Shown in pieces: positions 11,037 through 21,239 of a DNA stretch of 64,000 nucleotides. Source of the stretch: Marinomonas rhodophyticola (lineage in GTDB: Bacteria; Pseudomonadota; Gammaproteobacteria; Pseudomonadales; Marinomonadaceae); NCBI RefSeq assembly GCF_026113935.1, contig NZ_JAPEUL010000011.1:372001-436000 (forward strand). The letters are read 5' to 3'. The first letter of the stretch is position 1. Each line of letters opens with the position of its first letter. Both the position numbers and the translations under genes were made by a program. Under the pieces are notes generated by a model that was not told the origin of the DNA, did no database searches, and saw only the letters and a program-made list of their open reading frames with translations.

Positions 11037-11040
11037 GATT
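11037..11040. repeat. Target-site duplication, right copy (GATT)
   Basis: Second copy of the 4-bp direct repeat flanking the insertion sequence. Confidence 0.75.
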
Positions 11041-11060
11041 ATTTCTTAAAAAGAATTTTG

Positions 11061-11441
11061 TTAGTCTTTTTGAACTGGAATCGTGTTAGTTGTACGTTCA
11101 ACGCTATTGTCTTTATTTAAGTAGACTAATTTGGGTTTGAACTCGTCGGCTTGTGCTTCGTTCATTTGTCCATAGGCCGCAATAATAACTCGATCACCGA
11201 CTTGTACTTTTCTCGCAGCTGCGCCATTCATTGATATAGTGCCGGAGCCAGGTTCAGCCAGAATGACGTAGGTATGAAAGCGCTCGCCGTTGTCGACGTT
11301 GTAAATGTCTATTTGTTCGAATTCCCTGAACCCCGCTAGCTCTACAAGGTCTTTATCTATGGCGCAGGAACCATCGTACCAAAGCTCTGCTTGGGTAACG
11401 CTAGCCATGTGAAGTTTGCCTTTAAGAAGTGTAATTTGCAT
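11061..11441 (-). CDS. panD: Aspartate 1-decarboxylase PanD
   Basis: PanD decarboxylates L-aspartate to beta-alanine for pantothenate and coenzyme A. It is made as a proenzyme that cleaves itself at Gly-Ser to form a pyruvoyl cofactor; the site is visible as YDGSCAID near residue 24. The start at [17 protein letters not shown] matches family N-termini; the frame stays open 20 codons further upstream but without homology. The protein is 126 residues, as expected. It is the last gene of a - strand run after dapE and two unknown genes, and the insertion sequence lies 24 bp past its stop. Confidence 0.95.
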   Translation of the reverse strand: MQITLLKGKLHMASVTQAELWYDGSCAIDKDLVELAGFREFEQIDIYNVDNGERFHTYVILAEPGSGTISMNGAAARKVQVGDRVIIAAYGQMNEAQADEFKPKLVYLNKDNSVERTTNTIPVQKD

Positions 11442-11491
11442 GTGTAAAATCTCTATTAAGGTGTCTGTGGAGCGTATGTTATCAAAGGGGG

Positions 11492-11866
11492 TTAATTCCA
11501 AATAAATGGACCTTCACCGTGGTGGTTAATTCGCCACCATAGATCTGGATCCTGATTGCCTTCTTCTTCCCATCCTTGGAAATTGCAGCGTACTTCGCAG
11601 TCTAGTGCTTTAAACACTTGTCTTGCACAGGTTATATCATCTTCCCAAGGGGTTTTATCCGAGTCGAACCAGATCGAGGTGAAGCGTTTTCCTGCCGCCT
11701 GTTCAAGGATGGTAACTTCTACTTCATTGCTTTGCCACAGAAGGGTCAATTTTGAACAAAGAGGTCCACTGGTACTTTTTTTGACAAGGGTGAATGATGT
11801 TTCCAGCCAAGCGATGATGTTTTCTGTCGGGCAAGACAATACATATACTTCAACGTCTGTTTGCAT
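11492..11866 (-). CDS. Conserved-looking protein of unknown function, 124 residues
   Basis: I do not recognise the family. It is a soluble, acidic, tryptophan-rich protein ([30 protein letters not shown]) without signal peptide or membrane helix. Two cysteines occur near the N-terminus and two more in [18 protein letters not shown]. It starts 4 bp after the upstream 88-residue gene and lies 50 bp before panD, so it is probably translated from the dapE-panD transcript. Codon use looks like that of its neighbours. Confidence 0.7.
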   Translation of the reverse strand: MQTDVEVYVLSCPTENIIAWLETSFTLVKKSTSGPLCSKLTLLWQSNEVEVTILEQAAGKRFTSIWFDSDKTPWEDDITCARQVFKALDCEVRCNFQGWEEEGNQDPDLWWRINHHGEGPFIWN

Positions 11867-11870
11867 TACC

Positions 11871-12137
11871 TTAATCCTTATTTTTGATCATGTGATAAAT
11901 TCTAAGAACGCTCATAGATAAGTAGCCAACAAGCGTCCAAAGCACACCGCATCCCGCCAGTATTAATCCAAATAATGCAATAATCTCTTGGGAAAAAGAA
12001 TCGGCAAGGACGCGATCTGCCACCATGAGCATCAGTATGCCGAAAACGAAAATTAATCCGCCTTGAATCATTTTGATCAGTGCCGACCTTGGGTTGTTGC
12101 CTAGCTTCATGGCTAATTTATGTATGGCGTTTTTCAT
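11871..12137 (-). CDS. Small two-helix membrane protein of unknown function
   Basis: The 88-residue protein has a short basic N-terminal region, a membrane helix around residues 25-42 (IQGGLIFVFGILMLMVA) and a second around 52-72 (IIALFGLILAGCGVLWTLVGY), then a basic tail that should lie in the cytoplasm. No family was recognised. It starts 12 bp after dapE and ends 4 bp before the next unknown gene, so it is likely part of a dapE operon. Confidence 0.68.
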   Translation of the reverse strand: MKNAIHKLAMKLGNNPRSALIKMIQGGLIFVFGILMLMVADRVLADSFSQEIIALFGLILAGCGVLWTLVGYLSMSVLRIYHMIKNKD

Positions 12138-12149
12138 TTATGTATGAAT

Positions 12150-13299
<1,150 letters not shown>

Positions 13300-13375
13300 T
13301 TACCTTTGCGTTGGTTTTCGCTACCTTAGATAAAGATTCTGTTACTATAGCAGTAGATTCTTATAAGGTGGCGTT

Positions 13376-13579
13376 ATGAAATTGGGTGTCGTTGTTTTTT
13401 TGGGGTTACTTGGTTCTGGTTGTAGCCTTTTCCAGCAGCCTGTCGTTCAAGAGTCGTATTTCGTTCCAGTCATTCGCTCGGATGTTTCTACTTCGGGATA
13501 TGTACCGAGTGTTACCCCTGTGGTGCCACCTAAGTCTAACAAAGAAAGACCTCGACTTTACACGCCTATTTTGCGCTAA
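13376..13579 (+). CDS. Small lipoprotein of unknown function
   Basis: The 67-residue product begins with a lipoprotein signal peptide: Lys-2, a hydrophobic core and lipobox LGSGC with Cys-16, so the mature part is about 52 residues. The mature chain is proline- and valine-rich (SVTPVVPPKSN), suggesting an extended, periplasmic segment. A good AAGGTGG site precedes the ATG. It diverges from dapE and its stop overlaps the 3' end of yffB by a few bases. Too short for family assignment; it resembles the many tiny lipoproteins annotated beside dap genes only in general form. Confidence 0.7.
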   Translation: MKLGVVVFLGLLGSGCSLFQQPVVQESYFVPVIRSDVSTSGYVPSVTPVVPPKSNKERPRLYTPILR

Positions 13580-13917
13580 AAAAGGTTGGCATACTCTTCT
13601 GGGCTAAAGCCCAAATGAATAGACCCTTTGGCGATGACTAAAGGTCGCCTGATAATAGAGGGTTGCGTTACCATAACATGAATAGCGCTGTCGTCGTTCA
13701 TGCTGCTTTTTATTTCTTCATCTAGCTTGCGCCACGTGGTACCACGCTTGTTGATGATGCTTTCCCAGCCGATTGCATCTACCCAAGCTTTTGCTGTTGT
13801 CTCATCTAGTCCTAATTTCTTATAGTCATGAAAAGAGTATTCAATATTGTTTTCATCTAGCCAACGAAAGGCTTTTTTCATTGTATCGCAGTTTTTGATG
13901 CCAAATATTTGAATCAT
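13576..13917 (-). CDS. yffB: ArsC/Spx-like protein YffB
   Basis: YffB proteins are thioredoxin-fold relatives of arsenate reductase; the CxxC of glutaredoxins is reduced to a single Cys in the motif IKNCDTMKKA, seen here at residues 6-15. RGTTWRKL and the C-terminal RRPLVI are also typical. The start at MIQIFGIKN is chosen over an ATG four codons upstream by family alignment and because the upstream ATG lies only 2 bp from a long hairpin. The location between dapD and dapE matches the conserved dap cluster of Pseudomonas-type genomes. Function is not established; arsenate reduction is unproven. Confidence 0.87.
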   Translation of the reverse strand: MIQIFGIKNCDTMKKAFRWLDENNIEYSFHDYKKLGLDETTAKAWVDAIGWESIINKRGTTWRKLDEEIKSSMNDDSAIHVMVTQPSIIRRPLVIAKGSIHLGFSPEEYANLF

Positions 13918-13930
13918 AGTCTCATCCACA

Positions 13931-13967
13931 AAGCGCCATATTGAGTTGAGTGTTCAATATGGCGCTT
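13931..13967 (-). terminator. Strong hairpin between dapD and yffB
   Basis: AAGCGCCATATTGA pairs perfectly over 14 bp with its complement across a 9-nt loop. It follows dapD on the - strand, with only a weak T-tract. It may terminate or stabilise the dapD transcript; it ends just before the yffB start region. Confidence 0.65.
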
Positions 13968-13995
13968 GGTTGTTGATTGGTTAAGGTGTTGAGTA

Positions 13996-15034
13996 TTAGT
14001 TGTGAGCGTGTAGCATTTCGTTTAATGCGATGGCTGCTTTGTTGGTTTTACACTCAATTGTGCCTGTCTCGGAGTTGCGACGGAATAACAGGTCAGATTG
14101 ACCTGACAGCTCGCGTGCTTTCACCGTAGAGACGACTTGGTTGTTTTCATCTAGTACGGCAACTTTAGAGACCCGCTGTGATGTAAAGTCCAGATTCAAC
14201 GATACAGCGATCACCAAGACCAATACCAATACCTGCATTGGCGCCAATCAAGCATTTTTCACCAACAGCAATGACAATGTTTCCGCCACCGGATAGCGTT
14301 CCCATCGTGGAGCAGCCACCACCAAGATCGGAGCCATTACCAACCACAACACCGGCAGAAATACGACCTTCAACCATGCTGTTACCAAGTGTGCCAGCAT
14401 TAAAGTTTACAAAACCTTCGTGCATGACGGTTGTGCCTTCCGCTAGATGTGCACCCAGACGGACGCGAGCTGCATCGCCAACGCGGATGCCCGTAGGAAC
14501 GACAAAGTTGAGCATTTTAGGGAATTTATCAACGCTGAATACTTCGATTGTGCGGCCTTCCATGCGAGCGCTTAATTGACGATCGGCGAGTTCTCTTACG
14601 TCGATTGGGCCTTCACTTGTCCAAGCGGTATTGATCAATAAACCAAACATGCCATCTAAGACGGTATTGTGCGGTGTCACTAAACGATGAGAAATTAGTT
14701 GAAGTTTTAAATACACTTCTGCTGGATTGGTTGGGGCTTCATCTGTTGCTAATACGCATAAAATGACAGGTTTGGTTGAGGCTTTTAGGCGAGATGCTAA
14801 TTCGGCTTGCTCTATGTTGCCCGCTTTTAAAAGATTCATGTGTAGACGATTAAGGTCGCTTTCATCTAGCACTAGGGTGTTATTTCCACCCTCATAGTTG
14901 GTGCTTTCTAATAGCGCATCTACGGTGTTTTTTTCAGGGGTTAGGCTTGGGGAGGCGTAAAAAATTTCTAGCCAATTGCCTTCTTTATTTTGTGTGCCGA
15001 TGCCAAGACCGAACGCGAAAATGGTATTGCTCAT
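13996..15034 (-). CDS. dapD: 2,3,4,5-tetrahydropyridine-2,6-dicarboxylate N-succinyltransferase (frameshifted)
   Basis: DapD transfers succinate from succinyl-CoA to tetrahydrodipicolinate. The N-terminal half is a family-specific domain; the C-terminal half is a left-handed beta helix of hexapeptide repeats (HEGFVNFNAGTLG, SAGVVVGNGSDLGGG, CLIGANAGIGI). The start at MSNTIFAFG fits the Pseudomonas-type long DapD (about 345 residues). After GLYITAG a single extra base at about 14170 breaks the frame; correcting it joins SKVAVLDENNQ and a normal C-terminus, 345 residues in all. Probably a sequence error. dapC lies 28 bp upstream on the same strand. Confidence 0.92.
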
Positions 15035-15062
15035 ATTATTTCTCCAACTAAGAGCTAAGGGG

Positions 15063-16250
15063 TTATCTGCGATTGAGGAAGTCTCTGATTCTTTTGGCTG
15101 CCTCAACGCATTCAGATTCTTCTGCAACCAGTGCCATACGAACATGATGGCTACCAGGGTTTATGCCTTCTACTTCTCGACCTAAATAGCTGCCAGGTAA
15201 AACCAGAACTGACTCTTCTTGGTATAGAGCAGTACAAAAATCTTCGTCTGTCATGGTGAGTTTAGGCCAAAGGTAAAAGCCGGCTTCTGGTTTGTTAATT
15301 GGCATAACAGGCGATAATATTTCTAGTACAGCATCAAATTTTCGGGTGTAAATTTCACGATTTTTGATGACATGCTCTTCATCATCCCAAGCAGCAATGG
15401 AAGCATCTTGGTGATGGATCGGCATGGCACAGCCTTGATAGGTGCGGTATAGCAAGAATGGCTTCATGATTGAGGCATCGCCAGCAACAAACCCTGAACG
15501 TAGTCCTGGCATGTTTGAGCGTTTTGATAGTGATTGGAATATTAGGCAGTGCTGGTAATCTTTGTTGCCTAATATTTGGCAAGCTTCCAATAGTCCTAAA
15601 GGGGCTTGATCGCCAAAATAGATCTCAGAGTAGCATTCGTCTGCCACGATAGTGAAATTGAAGGCTTTGGCTTTTTCAATCAAAAAAGCGTATTCCTCTA
15701 GGGTTGTGATCGCACCACTTGGGTTGTTGGGTGAGCACACAAACAAGACTTCACAGCGTTTCCAAACATCGTCACTGACATTGTGGTAGTTAACTTTGTA
15801 ATCTGTTTCGGCGCTGCAGGGTAGAAGATGCATCTCGGCTCCCGCAAGGATGCCTGCGCCTTCGTATATTTGGTAAAAGGGGTTGGGGCTAACAACAAGC
15901 GAGTTTTGTTTTTCACCAACTAGGGTTTGAGTGATGGCGAACAATGCCTCACGCGTTCCTGTTACAGGTAAAATTTGTGTGTCAGGGTTGAGGCTTTCTA
16001 GCTTAAAACGACGCTTTGCCCATTGGCTGATCGAGTCTCTTAATGGTAATTCGCCTTTCGTACTCGGGTACTTGCTGATGCCACTTAGGCTTTTGGCTAG
16101 TGTGTCAAGGACGATCGCGGGTGCTTCGTGTTGAGGTTCCCCGATAGTGAGCTTGATAAGCGGTTTGGCTGGGTTCGGTGTTATCCCTTCGATAAGCTCA
16201 GCGAGCTTTTGAAAAGGATATGGGTGTAAAGAATGTATAAGAGGGTTCAT
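15063..16250 (-). CDS. dapC: N-succinyldiaminopimelate aminotransferase DapC
   Basis: A fold-type I PLP aminotransferase of 395 residues. The Schiff-base lysine is in SLSKRSNMPGLRSG; SPNNPSGA, VADECYSEIYF and the C-terminal substrate Arg in HHVRMALV are also present. The family contains general class I/II aminotransferases, but position directly upstream of dapD and downstream of glnD is the conserved DapC context. It converts N-succinyl-2-amino-6-ketopimelate to N-succinyl-LL-diaminopimelate using glutamate. The start MNPLIHSLHPYPF is typical; the open frame upstream overlaps glnD and is disregarded. Confidence 0.9.
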   Translation of the reverse strand: MNPLIHSLHPYPFQKLAELIEGITPNPAKPLIKLTIGEPQHEAPAIVLDTLAKSLSGISKYPSTKGELPLRDSISQWAKRRFKLESLNPDTQILPVTGTREALFAITQTLVGEKQNSLVVSPNPFYQIYEGAGILAGAEMHLLPCSAETDYKVNYHNVSDDVWKRCEVLFVCSPNNPSGAITTLEEYAFLIEKAKAFNFTIVADECYSEIYFGDQAPLGLLEACQILGNKDYQHCLIFQSLSKRSNMPGLRSGFVAGDASIMKPFLLYRTYQGCAMPIHHQDASIAAWDDEEHVIKNREIYTRKFDAVLEILSPVMPINKPEAGFYLWPKLTMTDEDFCTALYQEESVLVLPGSYLGREVEGINPGSHHVRMALVAEESECVEAAKRIRDFLNRR

Positions 16251-16255
16251 TGTCT

Positions 16256-18949
16256 TTATTCCATCGCTTGAGAAAAACGGTCTATTTTCTCTTTTAAAAG
16301 GGTGCAAATCTTATTCATACTCTCTTCGTCCGTAATAAGATCGCCATTTTCTTCTGTAATATAAAAGGTGTCTTCTACTCTCTCACCTAGTGTGGCGATT
16401 TTGGCTTTATGTAGCATGATGTTGTTGTTCATAAAAAACTGGCCAATCAAAGCCAGCAAACCTGGTCTGTCGGGGGCAGTTATTTCAAGTGCTGACCAAA
16501 CCTCTTCTGGTTGGCTAACAAAATGCGCAGTGGCAGGAGAGTTAAATATTTTTAGAATGCGTGGTGTGTGACGTTGCACTACGCTTTCGTATAATGATGG
16601 GGTTTCGAGTTGTTCCATCAATGTTTTTCGTATTAAAGTGATGCGCTCTTTGTCGAGATGTAAATTGGTGTCACTGTCATTGCTATCCATCACTACAAAG
16701 CTATCTAAACTGTAATTGTCGGTTGTATGGCTAATTTTAGCGTCTAATATGGTTAGCCCTAGTTGCTCAAATGTTGCGGCGGTCACAGCGAATAGATGCT
16801 TGCTAATTAAGGTGTAAATAAAAATTTTACTGGCACCAGAAAAATTACGTCCACCAAGGGGGTGATAGCAATTAGCGGTTTATCGCTTGGGCGATGACGC
16901 AGTATGGCTTCAGTGTTCCAGGCAATTTCATCACCATTTGAACGGATGAAGTATTCCTCTTCGATGGTTTCCCAGATGGCTTCCGCTTCCATGATGTCAA
17001 CGTTGCGTTCAATAATGATTTCTAAGGCGCGTTGTTTATGTTCATCACTAATCATGTCTGCATCAATCGGGAAATCCAATCCACGACGAAGAGCGCGTTT
17101 CGTTTCTAAATAGAGTTGGCGCATCAATGAAGCTCGCCAGCTGTTCCACATGGTCGGATTTGTTGCGTTTATATCGGCAACAGTCAGGATAAAAAGATAA
17201 TCTAGATGCTCTTGATCCTTTACGTAGCTGGCAAATTCCCAGATCACTTCAGGGTCTGAAATGTCTTTGCGTTGTGCGGTAACCGACATGAATAGATGGT
17301 TTCTGACTAACCAAACAACAAGTTCAGTGTCTCGTTTAGAGAGTCCATGGCGTTCACAAAACGCTTGGGCATCGACACAGCCGAGTTCTGAATGATCACC
17401 ACCGCGACCTTTTGCTATGTCGTGATATAGACCTGCTATATAGAGCAGTTCGACTTTTGCAACATGGCGAATGGCTTGTGCTGAAATTGGGAATTTTTGT
17501 TTAAATTCTGGCAGCCAGAGACGACGTAGGTTTTCAACCAGTTGAAGTGTATGGGCATCAACTGTGTAAATATGGAAGAGATCGTGCTGCATTTGGCCTA
17601 TTATTGCACCAAATTCAGGTAAATAACGTCCAAGTAGTCCAAGATGTTTCATGGATCTTAAAATACTGGTGAGCCTATATCGACTGGATATGATGTCTAG
17701 AAAGAGATCGGTGTTTTTTTTGTTGTTTCTAAATTCGTCGTCAACTAGATCAAGGTTATCCCGCAGTTGTCTCATCGTATTGGCGCGAATACCCTTGATA
17801 TTCTCATGGGAGCCTCAATAAAACATATATTTCCAGCATACTTGAAGGGTTATCTTGAAACAGCGTGGTAGAACGAGCTTCTAATTGCCCGTTAACCGTT
17901 TGAAAGTGGTCGTTGATCACCTCGATGCTATTGATGGCGTCCTTTGTTAAAAATGACTCTTCAAAGTGCTGCAATAGTAGATCGTTAAGCTGTTGAATGG
18001 CAGCCACGCTTTGATAGTAGCCTTGCATGAAGCGTTCTACATTGCGCTTTAGGTCGTCATCGTCAAAGCCAAATAGCTTAGCCAGAGTTCTTTGGTGGTC
18101 GAAAAGTAAGCGATCCTCTTTGCGGCCAGCCACCATGTGTAAAGCCCAGCGGATCCGCCATAAATGGCTGACGGCGCCTTTTAGTTGTATGTATTCGTCT
18201 TCAGATAAAAAGTGCTTTTCAATTAAGGCGCTAAGTCGGTGTGTATGTAGATGGCGCTTGGCAACCCAATCGATCACTTGCATGTCTCTGAGCCCGCCAG
18301 GGCATTCTTTTAAATTGGGTTCTAGATTGTAGGCCGTGTTTTGATACTTAGCATGACGTTGCTTTTGCTCAGCAAGCTTGGCTTGATAAAACGAGTGACC
18401 GTCCCACATTTGTGATATATCAATATGCAGTTTCAGTGTGGCTAATAGATCGACTGGGCCAGTGAGTGTGCGTGACTCAATTAGATTGGTGATAATGGTG
18501 ATGTCTTTTGCCGCCATCTCGGTGCATTCGTCAATGGTACGAACGCTGTGGCCAACATCTAAATTGATATCCCATAAGAAAGTGATAAAGGCTTCTATTT
18601 TGTCTTTAGGCGCCAGTGCTTCGTTATCGATTAAGATAAGTAAATCGATATCGGATTTGGGGTGTAGCTCACTCCGCCCATATCCTCCGACAGCAACAAG
18701 GCTGACATTGCTTTCTAGGTGTAAGCCTTTGGCAGTCCATGCAGCTAACATAATTTCATCGTAAAAAGACGATAATCCCTTTACGAGTTTTTCTATCGGA
18801 TGAAGAGAATGAAAAAAATCGTTATAAAGGTGTGTTTTTTCTTCAATAATGGCTCGATAGCGCGAAACTGAGCAGCTTGGTTGGGCTAGCTCCTGTTTTT
18901 CTTCCTGAGTAAGAAGTGGCGGAGCGTCTGGAAAAGCAGGGAAGTCCAT
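16256..18949 (-). CDS. glnD: [Protein-PII] uridylyltransferase / uridylyl-removing enzyme (two frameshifts)
   Basis: GlnD senses glutamine and uridylylates or deuridylylates PII proteins to control nitrogen assimilation. Domains in order: nucleotidyltransferase (VGGYGRSELHPKSDIDLL near residues 87-104), helical region, HD hydrolase (AGLYHDIAKGRGGDHS), and two C-terminal ACT domains (ITAPDRPGLLALIGQ). One extra base in GGG 17808-17810 and one missing base in GGGGG 16858-16862 (+ strand) move the frame out and back. Corrected length is 897 residues, typical for GlnD. Both breaks sit in G/C homopolymers, so error is likely. dapC follows 5 bp downstream. Confidence 0.93.
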
Positions 18950-19041
18950 ACAAAAGCCTCGAAGAATAAATAATTATGTTAGTACTGTTTGATTTGTTGG
19001 GGTGCTACATAGCGGTAAACCCAAAAGGTATCGCGCTTCAT

Positions 19042-19899
19042 TTAAGCGAAGCGCGTTTCTTCAGGTCGACGAGTAAGAACTTCAACACCAGTTGCGGTAA
19101 CCAGTAAGGTGTGCTCGTATTGTGCTGATAATCGACCGTCTTTGGTTTTAGCGATCCAGTTATCCAGGCCAGTATGTTTCACCTGTTTTTTACCTGCATT
19201 AATCATGGGTTCTATGGTCAATGTCATGCCTTCTTCTAACATCACCCCTGTTCCTGCTTTACCGTAATGTGCTACTTGCGGTTCGCCATGAAACGTTGTG
19301 CCAACGCCATGCCCACAATATTCCTCGACCACTGAATAATGGTGTTTGTGTGCGTGGGCGGAAATCGCTGCGCCGATATCACCAAGGCGTACACCGGGTT
19401 TTACCATATCAATGGCAAGGTAAAGACATTCTTGAGTTACTTGGGCAAGACGCTCTGCATGGGGGAGGGCTGGGCCGGCAAAAAACATTTTGCTGGTATC
19501 GCCGTAATAACCATCTTTGATAATGGTGATGTCGACGTTAACCACATCGCCTTTTTTGAGTGGCTTGTCGTTTGGGATGCCGTGACAAATAACGTCGTTG
19601 ACTGAAGTACAGCATGATTTTGGAAAACCATGATAGTTGAGGGGAGCTGGAATAGCGCCTTGTACTTCAACGATGTAGTTGTGGGCAATGATATCAATTT
19701 GTTCGGTTGTCACGCCTGGCACAATAAATTCTTCGAGCATGACTAAAACATCTGCAGCCAGTTTGCCAGCGGTACGCATGCCTTCAATATCGCTGATGTC
19801 GGTGAAGCGCGTTGCAGCAGGACGAGGCGTCCAGCTTGGCACTTCAATGCGGCCATTTTGGGTTAATGCTTCAACTTTCTGTAGTATTTCATTGCTCAT
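19042..19899 (-). CDS. map: Type I methionine aminopeptidase
   Basis: Map removes the initiator methionine from nascent proteins. Metal ligands of the pita-bread fold are recognisable: Asp in VVNVDITII and DGYYGDTSKMF, His in CGHGVGTTFH, Glu in TIEPMI and the C-terminal QYEHTLLVT. The conserved substrate His is in NDVICHGIP. At 285 residues it is about 20 longer than the E. coli enzyme, the extra length being an N-terminal extension. Divergence from rpsB across a 520-bp region is the conserved map/rpsB arrangement. Confidence 0.95.
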   Translation of the reverse strand: MSNEILQKVEALTQNGRIEVPSWTPRPAATRFTDISDIEGMRTAGKLAADVLVMLEEFIVPGVTTEQIDIIAHNYIVEVQGAIPAPLNYHGFPKSCCTSVNDVICHGIPNDKPLKKGDVVNVDITIIKDGYYGDTSKMFFAGPALPHAERLAQVTQECLYLAIDMVKPGVRLGDIGAAISAHAHKHHYSVVEEYCGHGVGTTFHGEPQVAHYGKAGTGVMLEEGMTLTIEPMINAGKKQVKHTGLDNWIAKTKDGRLSAQYEHTLLVTATGVEVLTRRPEETRFA

Positions 19900-19934
19900 A
19901 ATGTAGGTGTCTTAGATAGGTTTATGTCTATATT

Positions 19935-20121
19935 GAGACCTTTGCACGACTACTGTGCTCGTCAATACTTTGTTAAAAACAGACTCAAAATGCTCATTTA
20001 TAACCCATAAGCTCGGCTTTGGCTTCCTGCGTCGCCCTAATAACTACATCCATGTAGTTATCCGCCTTTTGTCTGTTCTTGCCTCGTCTTGACTTTGCTC
20101 GCGACGCCGTGCGAAGGTCTC
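19935..20121. mobile_element. MITE-like element, 187 bp
   Basis: Terminal inverted repeats GAGACCTTTGCACG (19935-19948) and, on the complement, GAGACCTTCGCACG (20121-20108) match at 13 of 14 positions. The trinucleotide ATT flanks both ends (19932-19934, 20122-20124), consistent with a 3-bp target duplication. The inside has no ORF but holds a perfect 9-bp stem, TAACTACAT/ATGTAGTTA, near 20040-20060. The ends do not match the IS at 9.5 kb, so any parent transposase is elsewhere. GAGACC-type ends resemble those of some IS5-like elements (recall, not searched). Confidence 0.7.
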
Positions 20122-20225
20122 ATTGAGAGTAAGTTGCGAGACATTCTACATGACTTGAGCGCCAGAATCGCCTCTCTCATGGAAAAAAACGCGCTTCAAA
20201 TGATGTGTAAAAACACGTTCAAGTC

Positions 20226-20254
20226 TTTTGGTTTGTCGTTGAATATGGTATAAA
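20226..20254 (+). promoter_or_regulatory. Probable rpsB promoter
   Basis: A -35-like TTTTGG (20226-20231) stands 17 bp from TATAAA (20249-20254), which is preceded by TGG to make an extended -10. It lies just upstream of the leader hairpin. Assignment is by eye only. Confidence 0.5.
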
Positions 20255-20259
20255 ACGCC

Positions 20260-20296
20260 CGCTTGTTAGGATTGTACCTAAAACAAGCGTTTTTTT
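20260..20296 (+). terminator. Attenuator-like hairpin in rpsB leader
   Basis: CGCTTGTT pairs with AACAAGCG, extended by AGG/CCT above a 2-nt bulge, and is followed by seven T. Transcripts from the promoter at 20226-20254 would meet it at once, about 120 bp before rpsB. It may terminate a short RNA or act as part of the S2 autoregulatory leader. Confidence 0.65.
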
Positions 20297-20419
20297 AAAA
20301 TCAACGATCTTGCCGCAATTAAATAAAAGTGTCTTGGGTGTCTTAGGTTGCTTTAAACCTTATTCGATTGACGCTTTTAGCTGGTAAGCACATATAACCC
20401 AAATTTAAAGGATAGTAAA

Positions 20420-21154
20420 ATGCCTACAGTTTCTATGCGCGACCTATTATTGGTTGGTTCACACTTCGGTCACCAAACTCGTTACTGGAACCCAAAAATG
20501 AAGCCTTTCATTTTCGGTGCTCGTAACAAGATTCACATCATTAACCTTGAGCACACAGTTCCGGCTCTTAACAACGCTCTTGAGCTTGTTAAAAAAATGG
20601 CTGAGAACAAAAACAAGGTATTGTTTGTTGGTACTAAGCGTGCTGCATCTAAAACGATCAAAGAGCAAGCTGCTCGCTCTGGTATGCCATACGTTAACCA
20701 CCGTTGGTTAGGTGGTATGTTGACTAACTACAAAACCATTCGTGCGTCTATCAAGCGTCTACGTGAGCTTGAAACACAAATGTCTGATGGTACATTCGAT
20801 AAGCTGACTAAAAAAGAAGCTTTGATGCGTACTCGTGAGCTTGAAAAACTAGAGCTTTCTATGGGTGGTATCAAGGATATGGGCGGTCTTCCAGATGTAT
20901 TGTTTGTCGTTGACGTTGATCACGAGCGTATTGCGATCAAAGAAGCAAATAAATTAGGCATTCCTGTTATCGGTATCGTTGATACAAACAGTGATCCAGA
21001 TGGTGTTGATTACATTATTCCTGCTAACGACGACGCTATCCGTGCTGTTCAGTTATACGTTGGTGCTTTTGCTGATGCGGTTCTAGAAGGTCGTAATGCG
21101 ACTGCTGGTACTGCTGATGAATTCGTTGAAGTAAACGAAGCGACTGAAGCGTAA
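20420..21154 (+). CDS. rpsB: 30S ribosomal protein S2
   Basis: S2 binds late at the head-body junction of the small subunit and recruits S1. The 244-residue protein starts [10 protein letters not shown] and has the two S2 signatures ([16 protein letters not shown] and [15 protein letters not shown]). It heads the rpsB-tsf operon, in which S2 represses its own synthesis in E. coli through the leader. An AAAGGA site precedes the ATG. Codon use is strongly biased to fast codons, as expected for a highly expressed gene. Confidence 0.98.
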   Translation: MPTVSMRDLLLVGSHFGHQTRYWNPKMKPFIFGARNKIHIINLEHTVPALNNALELVKKMAENKNKVLFVGTKRAASKTIKEQAARSGMPYVNHRWLGGMLTNYKTIRASIKRLRELETQMSDGTFDKLTKKEALMRTRELEKLELSMGGIKDMGGLPDVLFVVDVDHERIAIKEANKLGIPVIGIVDTNSDPDGVDYIIPANDDAIRAVQLYVGAFADAVLEGRNATAGTADEFVEVNEATEA

Positions 21155-21182
21155 GCAAACTGTTTAGTTTGTTCTGGTTTCT

Positions 21183-21209
21183 AAAGGGAGGTTTCTTACC
21201 TCCTTTTTT
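21183..21209 (+). terminator. Attenuator/terminator between rpsB and tsf
   Basis: GGAGGT pairs with ACCTCC around TTCTT, flanked by A and T runs. Its position inside the rpsB-tsf operon implies partial termination to set the S2:EF-Ts ratio. Confidence 0.85.
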
Positions 21210-21239
21210 AAATTTGAATTGTTATAAAGAGGATTTAAC

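Larger units (their letters stand above)
19900..20419. other. map-rpsB divergent intergenic region
   Basis: This 520-bp non-coding stretch contains a 187-bp MITE-like element (19935-20121), then about 100 bp without recognised signals, a probable promoter with extended -10 (20226-20254), an intrinsic-terminator-shaped hairpin (20260-20296) and the rpsB leader with a small stem (AGGTT/AACCT near 20345-20360) and an AAAGGA ribosome binding site. No ORF was recognised. Confidence 0.7.

Noticed and set aside
11556-11921. 121-residue + strand ORF opposite the unknown gene before panD
   Set aside because: It is antisense to the better-supported - strand gene with tight operon spacing and no ribosome binding site of its own.
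19900-20419. A tRNA or small protein gene in the map-rpsB gap
   Set aside because: No cloverleaf with CCA or TTC arm pattern is visible and no ORF has a start signal; the inverted ends explain most of the structure.
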